Source: Longimicrobiaceae bacterium
GTDB lineage: Bacteria > Gemmatimonadota > Gemmatimonadetes > Longimicrobiales > Longimicrobiaceae
Direction: 5' to 3'
DNA length: 64,000 nucleotides
Assembly: GCA_036375715.1 (NCBI GenBank)
Contig: DASVBS010000005.1
Span: forward strand, 43,347-107,346
The stretch's first letter is position 1. The number at the start of each line of letters is the position of its first letter. Positions 44,441 through 52,423 of this stretch are shown in pieces. Below the pieces are notes generated by a model. The model was given only the letters and a program-made list of their open reading frames with translations, had not been told where the DNA came from and did no database searches. A program made the translations under genes and the position numbers.

Positions 44441-44884
44441 CTAGAATCTTTCCTGATTGATGAGCTCACCCGAGGCGTCGTAGGTGCGGATCACGTTCGC
44501 GTTGCCGTCGTAGTCCGCGTCGATCAACTGAACGACGACGCTGCCGCCTCGAAAGATCTCGATGATGTCGGCGCGATTGTCGCCGTTGCGGTCGCTCCAG
44601 ACGACCACCGGGAGCGGGCCGCTGGTGAAGCGGGCGACCTGTACAAACTCGCTGCCGCCGCGGGGCTCGCCGCTGGCTCTGAGCCCGGAAGCCGCAACTC
44701 CAGCCACGCGGTCCAATCCCCGGAACCACTCGCTGCGGGAGCCGAGCCAGTCGTCGCCGCGAATCTCCGAACTTCGCGGCATCATCGGCATCTGGCTCGA
44801 CGGCGGCCGCCAATCCTGGGCCTGAGCCTCCCCGGCCACGGCCACGAAGAGCAGGGGGACGGCGAGGAGCAGGGAACGGCGCAT
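44441..44884 (-). CDS. Exported protein with EF-hand-like calcium loops
   Basis: 147 residues. A Sec signal peptide ends near AGEAQA-QDW (residue 23). The C-terminal 60 residues contain two D-x-[DN]-x-D-x loops, WSDRNGDNRADIIEIF and DADYDGNANVIRTYD, resembling calcium-binding EF-hand or thrombospondin-type-3 loops. GGAGGT lies three bases before the ATG. No catalytic motif is visible. It diverges from the kinase gene. Confidence 0.75.
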   Translation of the reverse strand: MRRSLLLAVPLLFVAVAGEAQAQDWRPPSSQMPMMPRSSEIRGDDWLGSRSEWFRGLDRVAGVAASGLRASGEPRGGSEFVQVARFTSGPLPVVVWSDRNGDNRADIIEIFRGGSVVVQLIDADYDGNANVIRTYDASGELINQERF

Positions 44885-45023
44885 GATACCTCCAGGAGAA
44901 GGTATGGGTGATCGATCTGTCTACCCGCCGGTTGCGGGGCAGTTCCGGCCGTGGCGAGCGGCATGCGGTACGCGGGTTGCAAAGGTGACGCCGCGGTCCA
45001 CGATACCCCACACGCACAACGAG

Positions 45024-46091
45024 ATGACCGATCCAGGAGTGTCGCGCCCGCGGTATCAAGGTCTGGCTGCGGCGCGGCGGTGGGCGCACGAGCCCGTGCG
45101 TCCACGTGCCGATTTCTCGCTGAACGTAGGCGACCGGGTCGGCGACCTGACCATCATCGGGCATCTCGCCCGCGGGCGCATCACGGAACTGTACCAGGTC
45201 TGGAGCAACGAGCATTGGTGCGCCCTGACCGGCAAGCTCGTCGCCCCCGCTCACCTCGACGGAGACGTCCCACCCCCCTCTTTCCGCCGCGAGGAACGAG
45301 TCCTCAAGCGGCTGAAGCACCCCAACATCGTGCGCCTCTACGGCAGCGGGGTGGTGGAGGGCCGTCCCTACCTCCTGCTCGAGTACTTCGCCGGACCCAC
45401 CCTCTACGACGTGCTCGAGTCGCTCCCGAAGCGGCGGTTGTATATGCCCGATGCCATTCGGGCGACGATGCACGTCGGCGCGGCCATTCACTACCTGCAC
45501 CGACAGGGCTTCCTCTATCGGGACCTGAAGCCCGGCAACGTGCTGCTGCGCGAAGGGATCCCGATCCTGGTCGACTTCGACGTGGTGCGGAAGATCGATG
45601 ACCGCCGCCCCGCGGACCGCCTGGGGACTGCGCCTTACATGGCGCCCGAACAGGTGCGTCGTGAAAAGCTCACCCCCGCGACCGACGTGTACGGTCTCGG
45701 CGTCCTGCTGTACGAACTGCTCACCGGTCGCTGGCCGACGGACAATCCTGACGTGGACGAGGAGGAATGGGAGGAGGAGTGGCTCGACTCCGATGCCGGT
45801 GTCGTACCACCGGCCCCCTTCGACGGTCGGCGCCCCGCTCTTCGCACCCGCGACCTGGAGCACCGCTATCCCCAACTCTTGGCCCCGCCCGTGCCGCCGC
45901 GCGAACACCTCGCCCACCTCGATCCCGAGCTGGAGCGGCTCATCCTCCGCTGCCTGGCCCCCGACCCCGCCGACCGCTTCCAGACGGTTTCCGGCATGCT
46001 CGCGGCCCTCGCCCCCATGCTCCGCGGACGGTACCGGCTGTGGCCGGAGGGCGCGCCGATAGAGAGGCGGTCCGATACAGATTCGCGCTGA
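45024..46091 (+). CDS. Atypical Hanks-type Ser/Thr protein kinase
   Basis: 355 residues from ATG 45024; an upstream ATG at 44883 in the same frame would add 47 residues. The kinase domain spans about residues 40-345. Present: Lys71 (beta-3), Glu90/91 in FRREER (helix C), YRDLKPGN (165-172) with catalytic Asp167 and Asn172, and APE (207-209). Altered: the glycine-rich loop is degenerate (HLARGRITELY), HRD has become YRD, and DFG has become DFD (184-186). It has no membrane helix or PASTA domain. An acidic insert (NPDVDEEEWEEEWLDSD) interrupts the C-lobe. It may be an active kinase with unusual metal handling, or a weak one. Confidence 0.87.
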   Translation: MTDPGVSRPRYQGLAAARRWAHEPVRPRADFSLNVGDRVGDLTIIGHLARGRITELYQVWSNEHWCALTGKLVAPAHLDGDVPPPSFRREERVLKRLKHPNIVRLYGSGVVEGRPYLLLEYFAGPTLYDVLESLPKRRLYMPDAIRATMHVGAAIHYLHRQGFLYRDLKPGNVLLREGIPILVDFDVVRKIDDRRPADRLGTAPYMAPEQVRREKLTPATDVYGLGVLLYELLTGRWPTDNPDVDEEEWEEEWLDSDAGVVPPAPFDGRRPALRTRDLEHRYPQLLAPPVPPREHLAHLDPELERLILRCLAPDPADRFQTVSGMLAALAPMLRGRYRLWPEGAPIERRSDTDSR

Positions 46092-46104
46092 CTTGGACAA
46101 AGAC

Positions 46105-46265
46105 GAATTACGAATACGAATTACGAATTACGAATTACGAATTACGAATTACGAATGACAGGCCCGAACCGGCAGCGGTGAAATCCTCAGAGGATCGAAT
46201 GAATGCCGCCGGCTCCCCAATTCAAAATTCAAAATTCATCACTAGTAATTCGTAATTCGTAATTC
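46105..46265. repeat. Mirrored heptamer element 2 (GAATTAC array, spacer, GTAATTC array)
   Basis: Left arm 46105-46152: six GAATTAC units plus one with a one-base deletion (46112-46117). Right arm: AATTCAA-type units (46219-46238) and GTAATTC x3 (46245-46265). It occupies nearly the entire 176-base space between the convergent kinase and thioredoxin-reductase-like genes, with the same order as element 1. Confidence 0.9.
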
Positions 46266-46267
46266 GC

Positions 46268-47176
46268 TCAAACCCGCCGCTCCGGGGGTATCAGTGATCT
46301 TCGTACTCCGATCGCGGCGCGCGTCCCCTCCGCCGCCGCACGGATGGCGAGCTTCGATCCGTGGGTGATGTCCCCAGCCGCGTAGATCCCGGGAACGCTG
46401 GTCTCGTGGTCGACGTTCACTTTCAACAGGCCCTCCTCGTCGGCGGCGCAGCCCAGCTCGGCAGGGATACTGCACCCCGGGCCGTAGGCGATGTGGAAGA
46501 ACATCGCCTCCACCTCCAGGGGATCTCCGTTCTGGAAGATCACCCGCTCCACCGTTCCATCCCGCCCGTCCAGGCGTTCGATCGGATCCGTCCGGACGTC
46601 GATGCCAAAGCGCTCCAGCGCTTCGCGCGCGCGCGGAGGTAGGTCGGCGTCATGGCCGTGTGTGAGGATCGTGAGGCGGTCGGTCCAGGTCAGCATCTCC
46701 ATGCAGAACGCAGCAATCGACCGCCCCCACCCGATCACGCCGACGATGCGATCCTGGATACTCGGCCCGTCGCAGTCGGGGCAGTGCCAGATGCTGGTGC
46801 CGTAGAAGTCATGCAGACCGGCAATCTCCGGGATGATGTCGCGCAGGCCGGTCGCAAAGACCACGCGACGGGTGCTCACCCGCCGGCCATCGGTCAGATG
46901 GACCTGGAAAGCATCACACTCTCCGGTAACCCGCGCCACGGTCGCCGCTTCGATCTCCGCCCCCGCGTCCGCCGCCTGCGCCCGGCCGATGCGTCGTAGC
47001 TCCATCGGTGCTATATCCTGCAGACCGAGATAGCCGTGTACCGCCCAGGTCGGCGCGTTCCGCGGATCGCCCGAGTCGTAGAGGCGCACGCGCAGCCGGT
47101 ACCGGGCCAGCCACAGCGCGCAGGCCAGACCCGCTGGTCCCCCGCCGATCACCACGGCGTCGTAGTCTGTGGTCAT
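46268..47176 (-). CDS. Thioredoxin-reductase-like FAD/NAD(P) oxidoreductase
   Basis: 302 residues. FAD motif VVIGGGPAGLACALWLAR (residues 8-25), redox pair HCPDC (Cys132, Cys135), a second dinucleotide site VGVIGWGRSIAAF where the usual GGGxSA is changed, and GIYAAGDITHGSKLAIRAAAEG for flavin. It is short like TrxB. The modified NADPH loop suggests a different partner or donor. ATG 47176 is chosen because the FAD fold begins at once; the frame runs open to 47545 over the divergent peptidase gene. No thioredoxin gene is adjacent. Confidence 0.9.
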   Translation of the reverse strand: MTTDYDAVVIGGGPAGLACALWLARYRLRVRLYDSGDPRNAPTWAVHGYLGLQDIAPMELRRIGRAQAADAGAEIEAATVARVTGECDAFQVHLTDGRRVSTRRVVFATGLRDIIPEIAGLHDFYGTSIWHCPDCDGPSIQDRIVGVIGWGRSIAAFCMEMLTWTDRLTILTHGHDADLPPRAREALERFGIDVRTDPIERLDGRDGTVERVIFQNGDPLEVEAMFFHIAYGPGCSIPAELGCAADEEGLLKVNVDHETSVPGIYAAGDITHGSKLAIRAAAEGTRAAIGVRRSLIPPERRV

Positions 47177-47272
47177 GGTTCCCTGGAAGCAGTTCGTCGC
47201 CAGGCCAGGTGCGGCGCAAAGCGCGCGCCCCCGGGCGGCGCCCCGAGGCTCCACCTCCAACCCGAGCTCACG

Positions 47273-48760
47273 ATGACCTCCAGGTTCCGACACCTCTATC
47301 CGCTCGCGCTCCTTCTCGTTCTCGTCGTCGGCGCCTGCGCCACGTCGGCCGTCGCTTCCCGCGGGCGGGGCTCGCCGCCTGCCGCTGTGCCCTCCGTGCG
47401 GCCGCCGCTTCCTGCAGCCGTCCGGCCGCCATCGGGGGTGGTGCCGGCCTTCGAGGATCCAAGGATTCGTGAGATCGTTGGAGCGGTTTCCGCCGCCCGC
47501 ATCGAGCGCGACATCCGCACGCTGGCCGGCTTCGGTACCCGGCACACCCTCTCCGACACGATCTCGGACAGTCGCGGGATCGGCGCGGCGAGACGATGGA
47601 TCTACCAGGAATTCCAGCGGATCTCGGAGAGCTGCGGCGGTTGTCTCGAGGTGCGGTACGTCTCCGAGGTGGTGTCCGCGGGCACCAGCAACCGCATTCC
47701 CAGAGACGTGGAGATCGTGAACGTGGTCGCAATGCTACGGGGGCGGAGCGACCCGTCCCGGGTCGTCCTCCTCACCGGCGACATCGATTCGCGGGTGTCG
47801 GACGTGAACGATGCCAGGAGCGACAGCCCGGGTGCCAACGACAATGCCAGCGGCGTCGCGGCTCTGCTGGAGGCGGCACGGGTGCTCAGTCGCTACCCCG
47901 CCGACGCCACGATCGCCTTCGCGGCGCTGTCGGGTGAGGAGCAGGGTCTCTACGGTGGGGAGATCCTCGCGCGGCACGCCCGTCAGGAGGGATGGCGCAT
48001 CGAGGCGGTCATCAACAATGACATGATCGGCAACATCGCCGGGATCACGGGTGTCATCGACAACACCACGGCGCGCGTGTTTGCACCGGGGCTCCATCCG
48101 GCCACCTCGGAGGCGGAGCTCCGGCGCATCCTGTCGACCGGGGGCGAGCTGGACACACCCGCGCGGCAGCTCGCCCGCTACATTGCACGGGTGGCGGAGA
48201 CGTACTTCCCGAACCTGAGGGTGGAGATCATCTACCGGCTTGACCGCTTCGGCCGTGGAGGACACCACACCCCGTTCTTCCTCGCGGGCTTCCCGGCGGC
48301 CGTGCGCCTCATGGAAGCACACGAGAACTACACCCGCCAGCACCAGGACCTGCGCGTCGAGGATGGCGTGCGATATGGCGACGTGATCGAGGGGGTGAAC
48401 TTCGACTACGCCGCGTCGATAACCGCTCTCGATGCGGCGACGCTCGCGTCGCTGGCATGGGCCCCGCCAGCGCCCTCGGGTGTCTCGATTCGCGGCGCGG
48501 TCGAGCCCTCGACGACACTGCGATGGAGGCCGGTTGAAGCTCCCGATCTGGCAGGCTACCGCGTCTTCTGGCGCAGGCCCACAGAGGCCGGCTGGACCCG
48601 CTCCATGTGGGTGGGCAACGTAACCGAGTACACGCTCGAGAACGTCATCATCGACAACTATTTCTTCGGCGTGGCTGCGGTCGACGTCGAGGGTCACCAG
48701 AGTCTGGTGATCTTCCCGGGGCAGGAGCTGTGGGCCGACGAGGTGAGCGCGGAGCAGTAG
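47273..48760 (+). CDS. M28-family metallopeptidase lipoprotein with C-terminal Fn3-like domain
   Basis: 495 residues. A lipoprotein signal ends at Cys22 (LVLVVGAC). The M28 fold is clear: PGANDNASGVAALLEAARVL with the bridging Asp190, SGEEQGLYG (Glu222/Glu223), NNDMIGN, and GGHHTPF with the last metal His. The first metal ligand, normally His in G-H-x-D, is Asp170 here (TGDIDS). Residues from about 400 form a fibronectin-III-like beta domain (TTLRWRPVEAPDLAGYRVFW). It probably degrades peptides at the cell surface if the changed site still binds zinc. Confidence 0.87.
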   Translation: MTSRFRHLYPLALLLVLVVGACATSAVASRGRGSPPAAVPSVRPPLPAAVRPPSGVVPAFEDPRIREIVGAVSAARIERDIRTLAGFGTRHTLSDTISDSRGIGAARRWIYQEFQRISESCGGCLEVRYVSEVVSAGTSNRIPRDVEIVNVVAMLRGRSDPSRVVLLTGDIDSRVSDVNDARSDSPGANDNASGVAALLEAARVLSRYPADATIAFAALSGEEQGLYGGEILARHARQEGWRIEAVINNDMIGNIAGITGVIDNTTARVFAPGLHPATSEAELRRILSTGGELDTPARQLARYIARVAETYFPNLRVEIIYRLDRFGRGGHHTPFFLAGFPAAVRLMEAHENYTRQHQDLRVEDGVRYGDVIEGVNFDYAASITALDAATLASLAWAPPAPSGVSIRGAVEPSTTLRWRPVEAPDLAGYRVFWRRPTEAGWTRSMWVGNVTEYTLENVIIDNYFFGVAAVDVEGHQSLVIFPGQELWADEVSAEQ

Positions 48761-48839
48761 AACGGGGCGGCATCTCGCCTTCCTGGGAGCCAGTACCGGC
48801 GACCGAGAGAGCGGCGCGCCGAGTGGCGCGCCGGGCAGG

Positions 48840-49184
48840 TTATTCGTCGTCGTCCTCGATGCTGCCGAATCCGCCTTCTCCCTCCTCCTCGATCAGGTCG
48901 GTGAGCTGCGCGCCCCAGGCACGCTCGAGGTGCTTGCGCACGCGGGAGAACCGCTGGATGACCTCGGCCATCTCCGGCGTGACGAAGAGCTCAGTCACGT
49001 CCGCGCGCTTGTAGGAGGGTCCTGCCTCTTCGAGAAAGGCCTTCAGCTCTTCGATGATGTCGTCGAGCTCGTTGAGCATCTCGTTGGGGAAGTGGCCCTC
49101 GTCGAGAGCCACCGCGGAGTCGGTCCACTCGTGGACCTGCACGGCCAGGGCGTCGAAGCGCTGGTCCAGCTCCGATTGGTTCAT
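48840..49184 (-). CDS. Small acidic helical protein, unknown function
   Basis: 114 residues, strongly acidic with a DDDE-rich C-terminus. Helices QRFDALAVQVHEWTDSAVAL, ELDDIIEELKAFLEE and EMAEVIQRFSRVRKHLERAW make an all-alpha protein with no recognised family. AGGAAGG and GACGGA purine runs precede ATG 49184. It has no signal peptide. Diverges from hslO across 273 bases in which I see no gene. Confidence 0.65.
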   Translation of the reverse strand: MNQSELDQRFDALAVQVHEWTDSAVALDEGHFPNEMLNELDDIIEELKAFLEEAGPSYKRADVTELFVTPEMAEVIQRFSRVRKHLERAWGAQLTDLIEEEGEGGFGSIEDDDE

Positions 49185-49457
49185 TCCGTCCGTTTCCTTC
49201 CTGCTAGCTGAAGTTCGACTGAGTCGCGCCGAAGGGCAGATTCGTCAGCCCTGCTACGACTTGCTTACACCCTATGAGCCTCGCGAACGCGCTGCAAGGG
49301 CGATCGGCGCGGCTCTTTCGGGCCGCCCGGGGGTATAGCGTTCCCCTGTCCCGCTTCCGTTCCCCGGGGACGCGCAAGCGACCGGCGCGCAGCGGCCTCC
49401 GAAAGGAGCATCGGCCCCTCGGCGCGCCGGGATGAACGAACAGAATCGCTGATTACG

Positions 49458-50348
49458 ATGACGTCTGATTACATGGTCCGTGCCACCGCTCTCGGCGGCA
49501 AGGTCCGGGCATTCTCGATGTCGGGGACGGGGCTCGTGGAGGAGCTGCGGCGCCGCCACGACACCTCCCCGGTGGTGACCGCGGCGATCGGACGCACCGC
49601 GATGGGGGCGCTCCTGCTTGCCGCCGCCTCGCTGAAGGAGGCGCACCAGGTGCTGACGGTGGATGTCCGCGGAGGTGGCCCGGCAGGACGCATTCTCGCG
49701 ACCGCCACCGGCTTGGGCGAAGTGCGGGGGCTGGTCGGTAACCCGCACGCCCACGCAGAGAGCATACGCCCGGGCAAGCTCAACGTCCGCGGGGTGGTCG
49801 GCACCAACGGCTACCTGGCAGTGACCAAGGATCTGGGAATGCGGGAGCCGTACAGCGGCATGGTAGAGCTGCTCAGCGGTGAGATCGGCGATGACCTGGC
49901 TCATTATCTGGTACGCAGCGAGCAGACGCCCTCCGCCGTGGGCGTGGGCGTCTTCGTGGTGCCGGAAGGCTTCGTGGAGGCGGCGGGCGGCTTTCTCGTC
50001 CAGCTCCTGCCGGGCCTGAGCGAAGCCGAGGCGGCGCAGATCGAGGAGGAGATCGCGAAGCTCCCTCACCCCACGCGCCTGATCCGCGACGGCCTCAGTC
50101 CGGAAGAGATCCTGAAAAGGATCTTCGGCGACGAGGTCGAGCCCCTGGATCGCTACCCCGTGCGCTTCGCCTGCCCGTGCTCGCGCGAGCGTTTCCAGGC
50201 GGCGATCGTCACCCTAGGGAGCGAGGAGATCGAGCGGATCATCGCCGAGGAAGAGAACGACCGGACCGAGGTGGTCTGCCACTTCTGCAACGAAGCCTAC
50301 TACTTCACCCCCGATCAGATGCAGGAGATCCTCGAGGCCGCGCTGTGA
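49458..50348 (+). CDS. hslO: Hsp33 redox-regulated chaperone
   Basis: 296 residues. The N-terminal domain (VRATALGGKVRAFSMSGTGL, TAAIGRTAMGALLLAAASLK) and the C-terminal zinc switch CxC...CxxC (ACPCSR and VVCHFCN, about residues 237-273) are complete. On oxidation the four Cys release zinc and form disulfides, and the protein then holds unfolding proteins. ATG 49458 starts MTSDYMVRAT as in the family. It ends six bases from the convergent 153-residue gene. Confidence 0.95.
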   Translation: MTSDYMVRATALGGKVRAFSMSGTGLVEELRRRHDTSPVVTAAIGRTAMGALLLAAASLKEAHQVLTVDVRGGGPAGRILATATGLGEVRGLVGNPHAHAESIRPGKLNVRGVVGTNGYLAVTKDLGMREPYSGMVELLSGEIGDDLAHYLVRSEQTPSAVGVGVFVVPEGFVEAAGGFLVQLLPGLSEAEAAQIEEEIAKLPHPTRLIRDGLSPEEILKRIFGDEVEPLDRYPVRFACPCSRERFQAAIVTLGSEEIERIIAEEENDRTEVVCHFCNEAYYFTPDQMQEILEAAL

Positions 50349-50354
50349 CCTGGG

Positions 50355-50816
50355 TCACCTGCCAGGCGGGGAAAGTCGCAGGGTGGTGAGGAGGGAGTGC
50401 ACCGCCTCCCGTTCCACTTCCTCGAATCCGGCGGGGCAAGTGTAGCTGCAGAAGACGAGGTTCCCGGGAATCGTAGCGACCGCGACCAGCCAGTAGGTGG
50501 TCTCGGCCGCCCCCGGATCCTCGTCTTCTTCGTCTTCCCCTTCGGAGAGATACTCGCACAGCGAGAGCGCCGCTCCGGAGGGGAGGGCGAGGTCCTCGAT
50601 CTCGTCCTCCTCCAACTCGATGCCCTGGTCCTCGAGGAAGATGTACAGCTCTTCCGCGGGGTCGAGCTCCTCGTCCTCGTCCTGCTCGAAGGCGATGAGG
50701 TGAAGGAGCCCCACACCGTCATGTCCGGTGACGGCGACTCCCCCTTCCTCGTCTATTTCGGCAGTCCAGCCCTCCGGCAGCTCGAAGTCGAAGGCCGGAT
50801 CCAGGGTAACGCGCAC
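50355..50816 (-). CDS. Acidic protein of unknown function
   Basis: 153 residues from GTG 50816, with GGAG eight bases before it; the frame is open to 51035 but those residues are low complexity. The beginning, VRVTLDPAFDFELPEGWTAE, resembles domains that follow a strand-turn FELPxGW pattern, and the end (ETTYWLVAVATIPGNLVFCS, CPAGFEEVEREAVHSLLTTL) looks like a PsbP/MOG1-type alpha-beta fold. The middle is very rich in Glu/Asp. Function unknown. Cytoplasmic by lack of signal. Confidence 0.65.
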   Translation of the reverse strand: MRVTLDPAFDFELPEGWTAEIDEEGGVAVTGHDGVGLLHLIAFEQDEDEELDPAEELYIFLEDQGIELEEDEIEDLALPSGAALSLCEYLSEGEDEEDEDPGAAETTYWLVAVATIPGNLVFCSYTCPAGFEEVEREAVHSLLTTLRLSPPGR

Positions 50817-51086
50817 GTTCGAGTCTCCAGTGTTCCCGATCTCAGCCGCGCGTCCATCGGCGGCCCGGCAAGTTGGGGGCGCCGCGGTGGGGGAGGCAAG
50901 CAACGCCGCCCGGCGAGGCACACTTTCCGCCCCTCCCCCCAGGCCAACCCGCTCTGGCCGCCCGCTCCGCAGCGAAGGAAAGCGCGGGCAATTGGCCGGT
51001 CGAGAACGCCCTCGGTAAGCACGGGCTTGGATCAAATGTTTTCATAAAATGGAGATTGCGAGTCCCTCTTGCGAGGGGCTAACCGG

Positions 51087-51115
51087 TTGACATACAACGG
51101 ATAAGCGGTTAGTTT
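51087..51115 (+). promoter_or_regulatory. Near-consensus sigma-70 promoter of the lytic transglycosylase
   Basis: TTGACA (51087-51092, perfect -35), 17 bases, TAGTTT (51110-51115, -10). This is the best promoter match noticed in the window; the start codon lies about 85 bases downstream. Confidence 0.7.
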
Positions 51116-51129
51116 GGCGCTCGTTGTAT
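51092..51129. promoter_or_regulatory. 8-bp inverted repeat spanning the promoter, possible operator
   Basis: ATACAACG (51092-51099) and its exact reverse complement CGTTGTAT (51122-51129), 22 bases apart, flank the -10 element and the expected transcription start. It could be an operator for a dimeric regulator or, if transcription started earlier, an RNA stem. Confidence 0.5.
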
Positions 51130-51200
51130 TTTGCGGGAACGTCGGGTGTGGGCGGCCGGTACGGCGTGCGCGCCCGGGCTCAAGCAAGGAGGTAATGTCC

Positions 51201-51899
51201 GTGTTTCGACGAAACACGAACTTATCGACGCCGCATCGTGCCCATCGGCCGGGGGAGGGGATTCCGCAGCTTCTCCGTCGGCCCGTGGTGCTCGCGCTGC
51301 TGCTGATGACGGCCGGAGTTCAGATGGCCGCAGTGTGGAGCCGGCACGACGCCGCCGATGACGCCGCGCTGCTCGCCCCGGTGATGGTGAAGCCGGAAGA
51401 GCCGACTGTCTCGGAGCTCTGGGCGAGGCAGGCCACGGCGCGCGAGGCACGGCGTATCGCTGAGAAGTACCGGTTGGAGGGGTTCGCCCTCTCGAATGAT
51501 CTGGTGAACTCGATCACCGAGGCGGCGCTGAAGCACGGCATCGACATCGACCTCGCCTTCGGGCTGGTCCGAGCCGAGAGCTCCTTCCGCACGTCGGCCA
51601 CCAGTCCAGTAGGTGCGGTGGGGCTCACCCAGCTGATGCCGTCCACCGCGCGCTGGCTCAAGCCGGGGGTCAGCCGCACTGCGCTGCGTGATCCCAAGAC
51701 GAACCTCGATCTCGGGTTCCGCTACCTGCGCTATCTGCTCGAGAAGTACGACGGCAACGTGAAGCTCGCCTTGCTCGCGTACAACCGGGGCCCCGGCACG
51801 GTGGATCGTGCGCTGCAGCGAGGGCGCGACCCTGACAACGGCTACGCCGCTTTCGTGCAGGGGAAGAAGAACCACGGGCACAAGCTCTTCACCGAGTAG
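51201..51899 (+). CDS. Membrane-anchored lytic transglycosylase (Slt70-like catalytic domain)
   Basis: 232 residues from GTG 51201; ATG 51195 is in frame six bases earlier. AGGAGG at 51187-51192 is eight bases from the GTG but only two from the ATG, so I prefer the GTG. A membrane anchor (VVLALLLMTAGVQMAAVW, about residues 38-55) precedes the SLT domain: GLVRAESSF with catalytic Glu, SPVGAVGLTQLMPSTA, LRDPKTNLDLGFRYLRYLL and ALLAYNRGPGTVD. It cleaves peptidoglycan glycan strands to 1,6-anhydro ends. A strong terminator follows. Confidence 0.9.
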   Translation: MFRRNTNLSTPHRAHRPGEGIPQLLRRPVVLALLLMTAGVQMAAVWSRHDAADDAALLAPVMVKPEEPTVSELWARQATAREARRIAEKYRLEGFALSNDLVNSITEAALKHGIDIDLAFGLVRAESSFRTSATSPVGAVGLTQLMPSTARWLKPGVSRTALRDPKTNLDLGFRYLRYLLEKYDGNVKLALLAYNRGPGTVDRALQRGRDPDNGYAAFVQGKKNHGHKLFTE

Positions 51900-51928
51900 G
51901 GCCCGCGGGCATCGTAGAAGGAAAACGC

Positions 51929-51975
51929 CGAAGGGCACGATCGACCGGATCCTCCCTGGTCGATCGTGCCCTTCG
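51929..51975. terminator. Strong bidirectional hairpin terminator
   Basis: A perfect 18-bp stem (arms 51929-51946 and 51958-51975) with an 11-base loop, between the convergent transglycosylase and ferredoxin genes. Confidence 0.92.
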
Positions 51976-52002
51976 CGTCTTTCGCGCTATCGGACGCTCG
52001 TC

Positions 52003-52239
52003 CTACAGACCCGAGAGCTCCCGGTTGCGCTCGATGTACTCGGACCACTCGGGCGGCACGTCGGTATCGGGGAAGATGGCCTGCACCGGGCACTCGGGCT
52101 CGCAGGCACCGCAGTCGATGCACTCGTCGGGGTTGATGTAGTACATATCCTCCGCCTCGTAGATGCAATCGACCGGGCACACCTCCACGCAACTCGCGTC
52201 TTTGGTGCCGATGCAGGGTTCCGTGATGACGTACGTCAT
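52003..52239 (-). CDS. fdxA: 7Fe-8S ferredoxin
   Basis: 78 residues. Cysteines at 9, 17, 21, 25, 40, 43, 46 and 50 reproduce the FdxA spacing: C-x7-C-x3-C at the N-terminus for a [3Fe-4S]/[4Fe-4S] pair, and [13 protein letters not shown] for the other half. The segment [20 protein letters not shown] is diagnostic. It is a low-potential cytoplasmic electron carrier. GGAG lies six bases before the ATG. No obvious redox partner is next to it, though the iron-sulfur protein of the CbiX cluster lies 185 bases upstream. Confidence 0.95.
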   Translation of the reverse strand: MTYVITEPCIGTKDASCVEVCPVDCIYEAEDMYYINPDECIDCGACEPECPVQAIFPDTDVPPEWSEYIERNRELSGL

Positions 52240-52423
52240 GACAATCTCCGTAGACCTGAATATCCGCCGCTGGGGTTGATCAGAAAGTGTGGCAGGAGGA
52301 TAACGAGCCCTCTATCGATCCACAATGGGTCTCCCCCACCAAAATGCTTGCAGCACCGACGATTGTGGCATCGGTCACAATCCGTTGTCAGGAGCCCGTC
52401 CGGATCTCCGCGGAGGTGGCGTA

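Larger units (their letters stand above)
50817..51200. other. 384-base intergenic region with a strong promoter at its right end
   Basis: Between the divergent 153-residue gene and the lytic transglycosylase. 50817-51035 is GC-rich with no gene seen. From about 51035 it turns AT-rich and contains a small hairpin (CCCTC/GAGGG, 51064-51077), the promoter at 51087 and the palindrome at 51092-51129. Confidence 0.55.

Noticed and set aside
44466..46100. 544-residue minus-strand frame
   Set aside because: Antisense to the kinase and in a different frame from the EF-hand-like gene.
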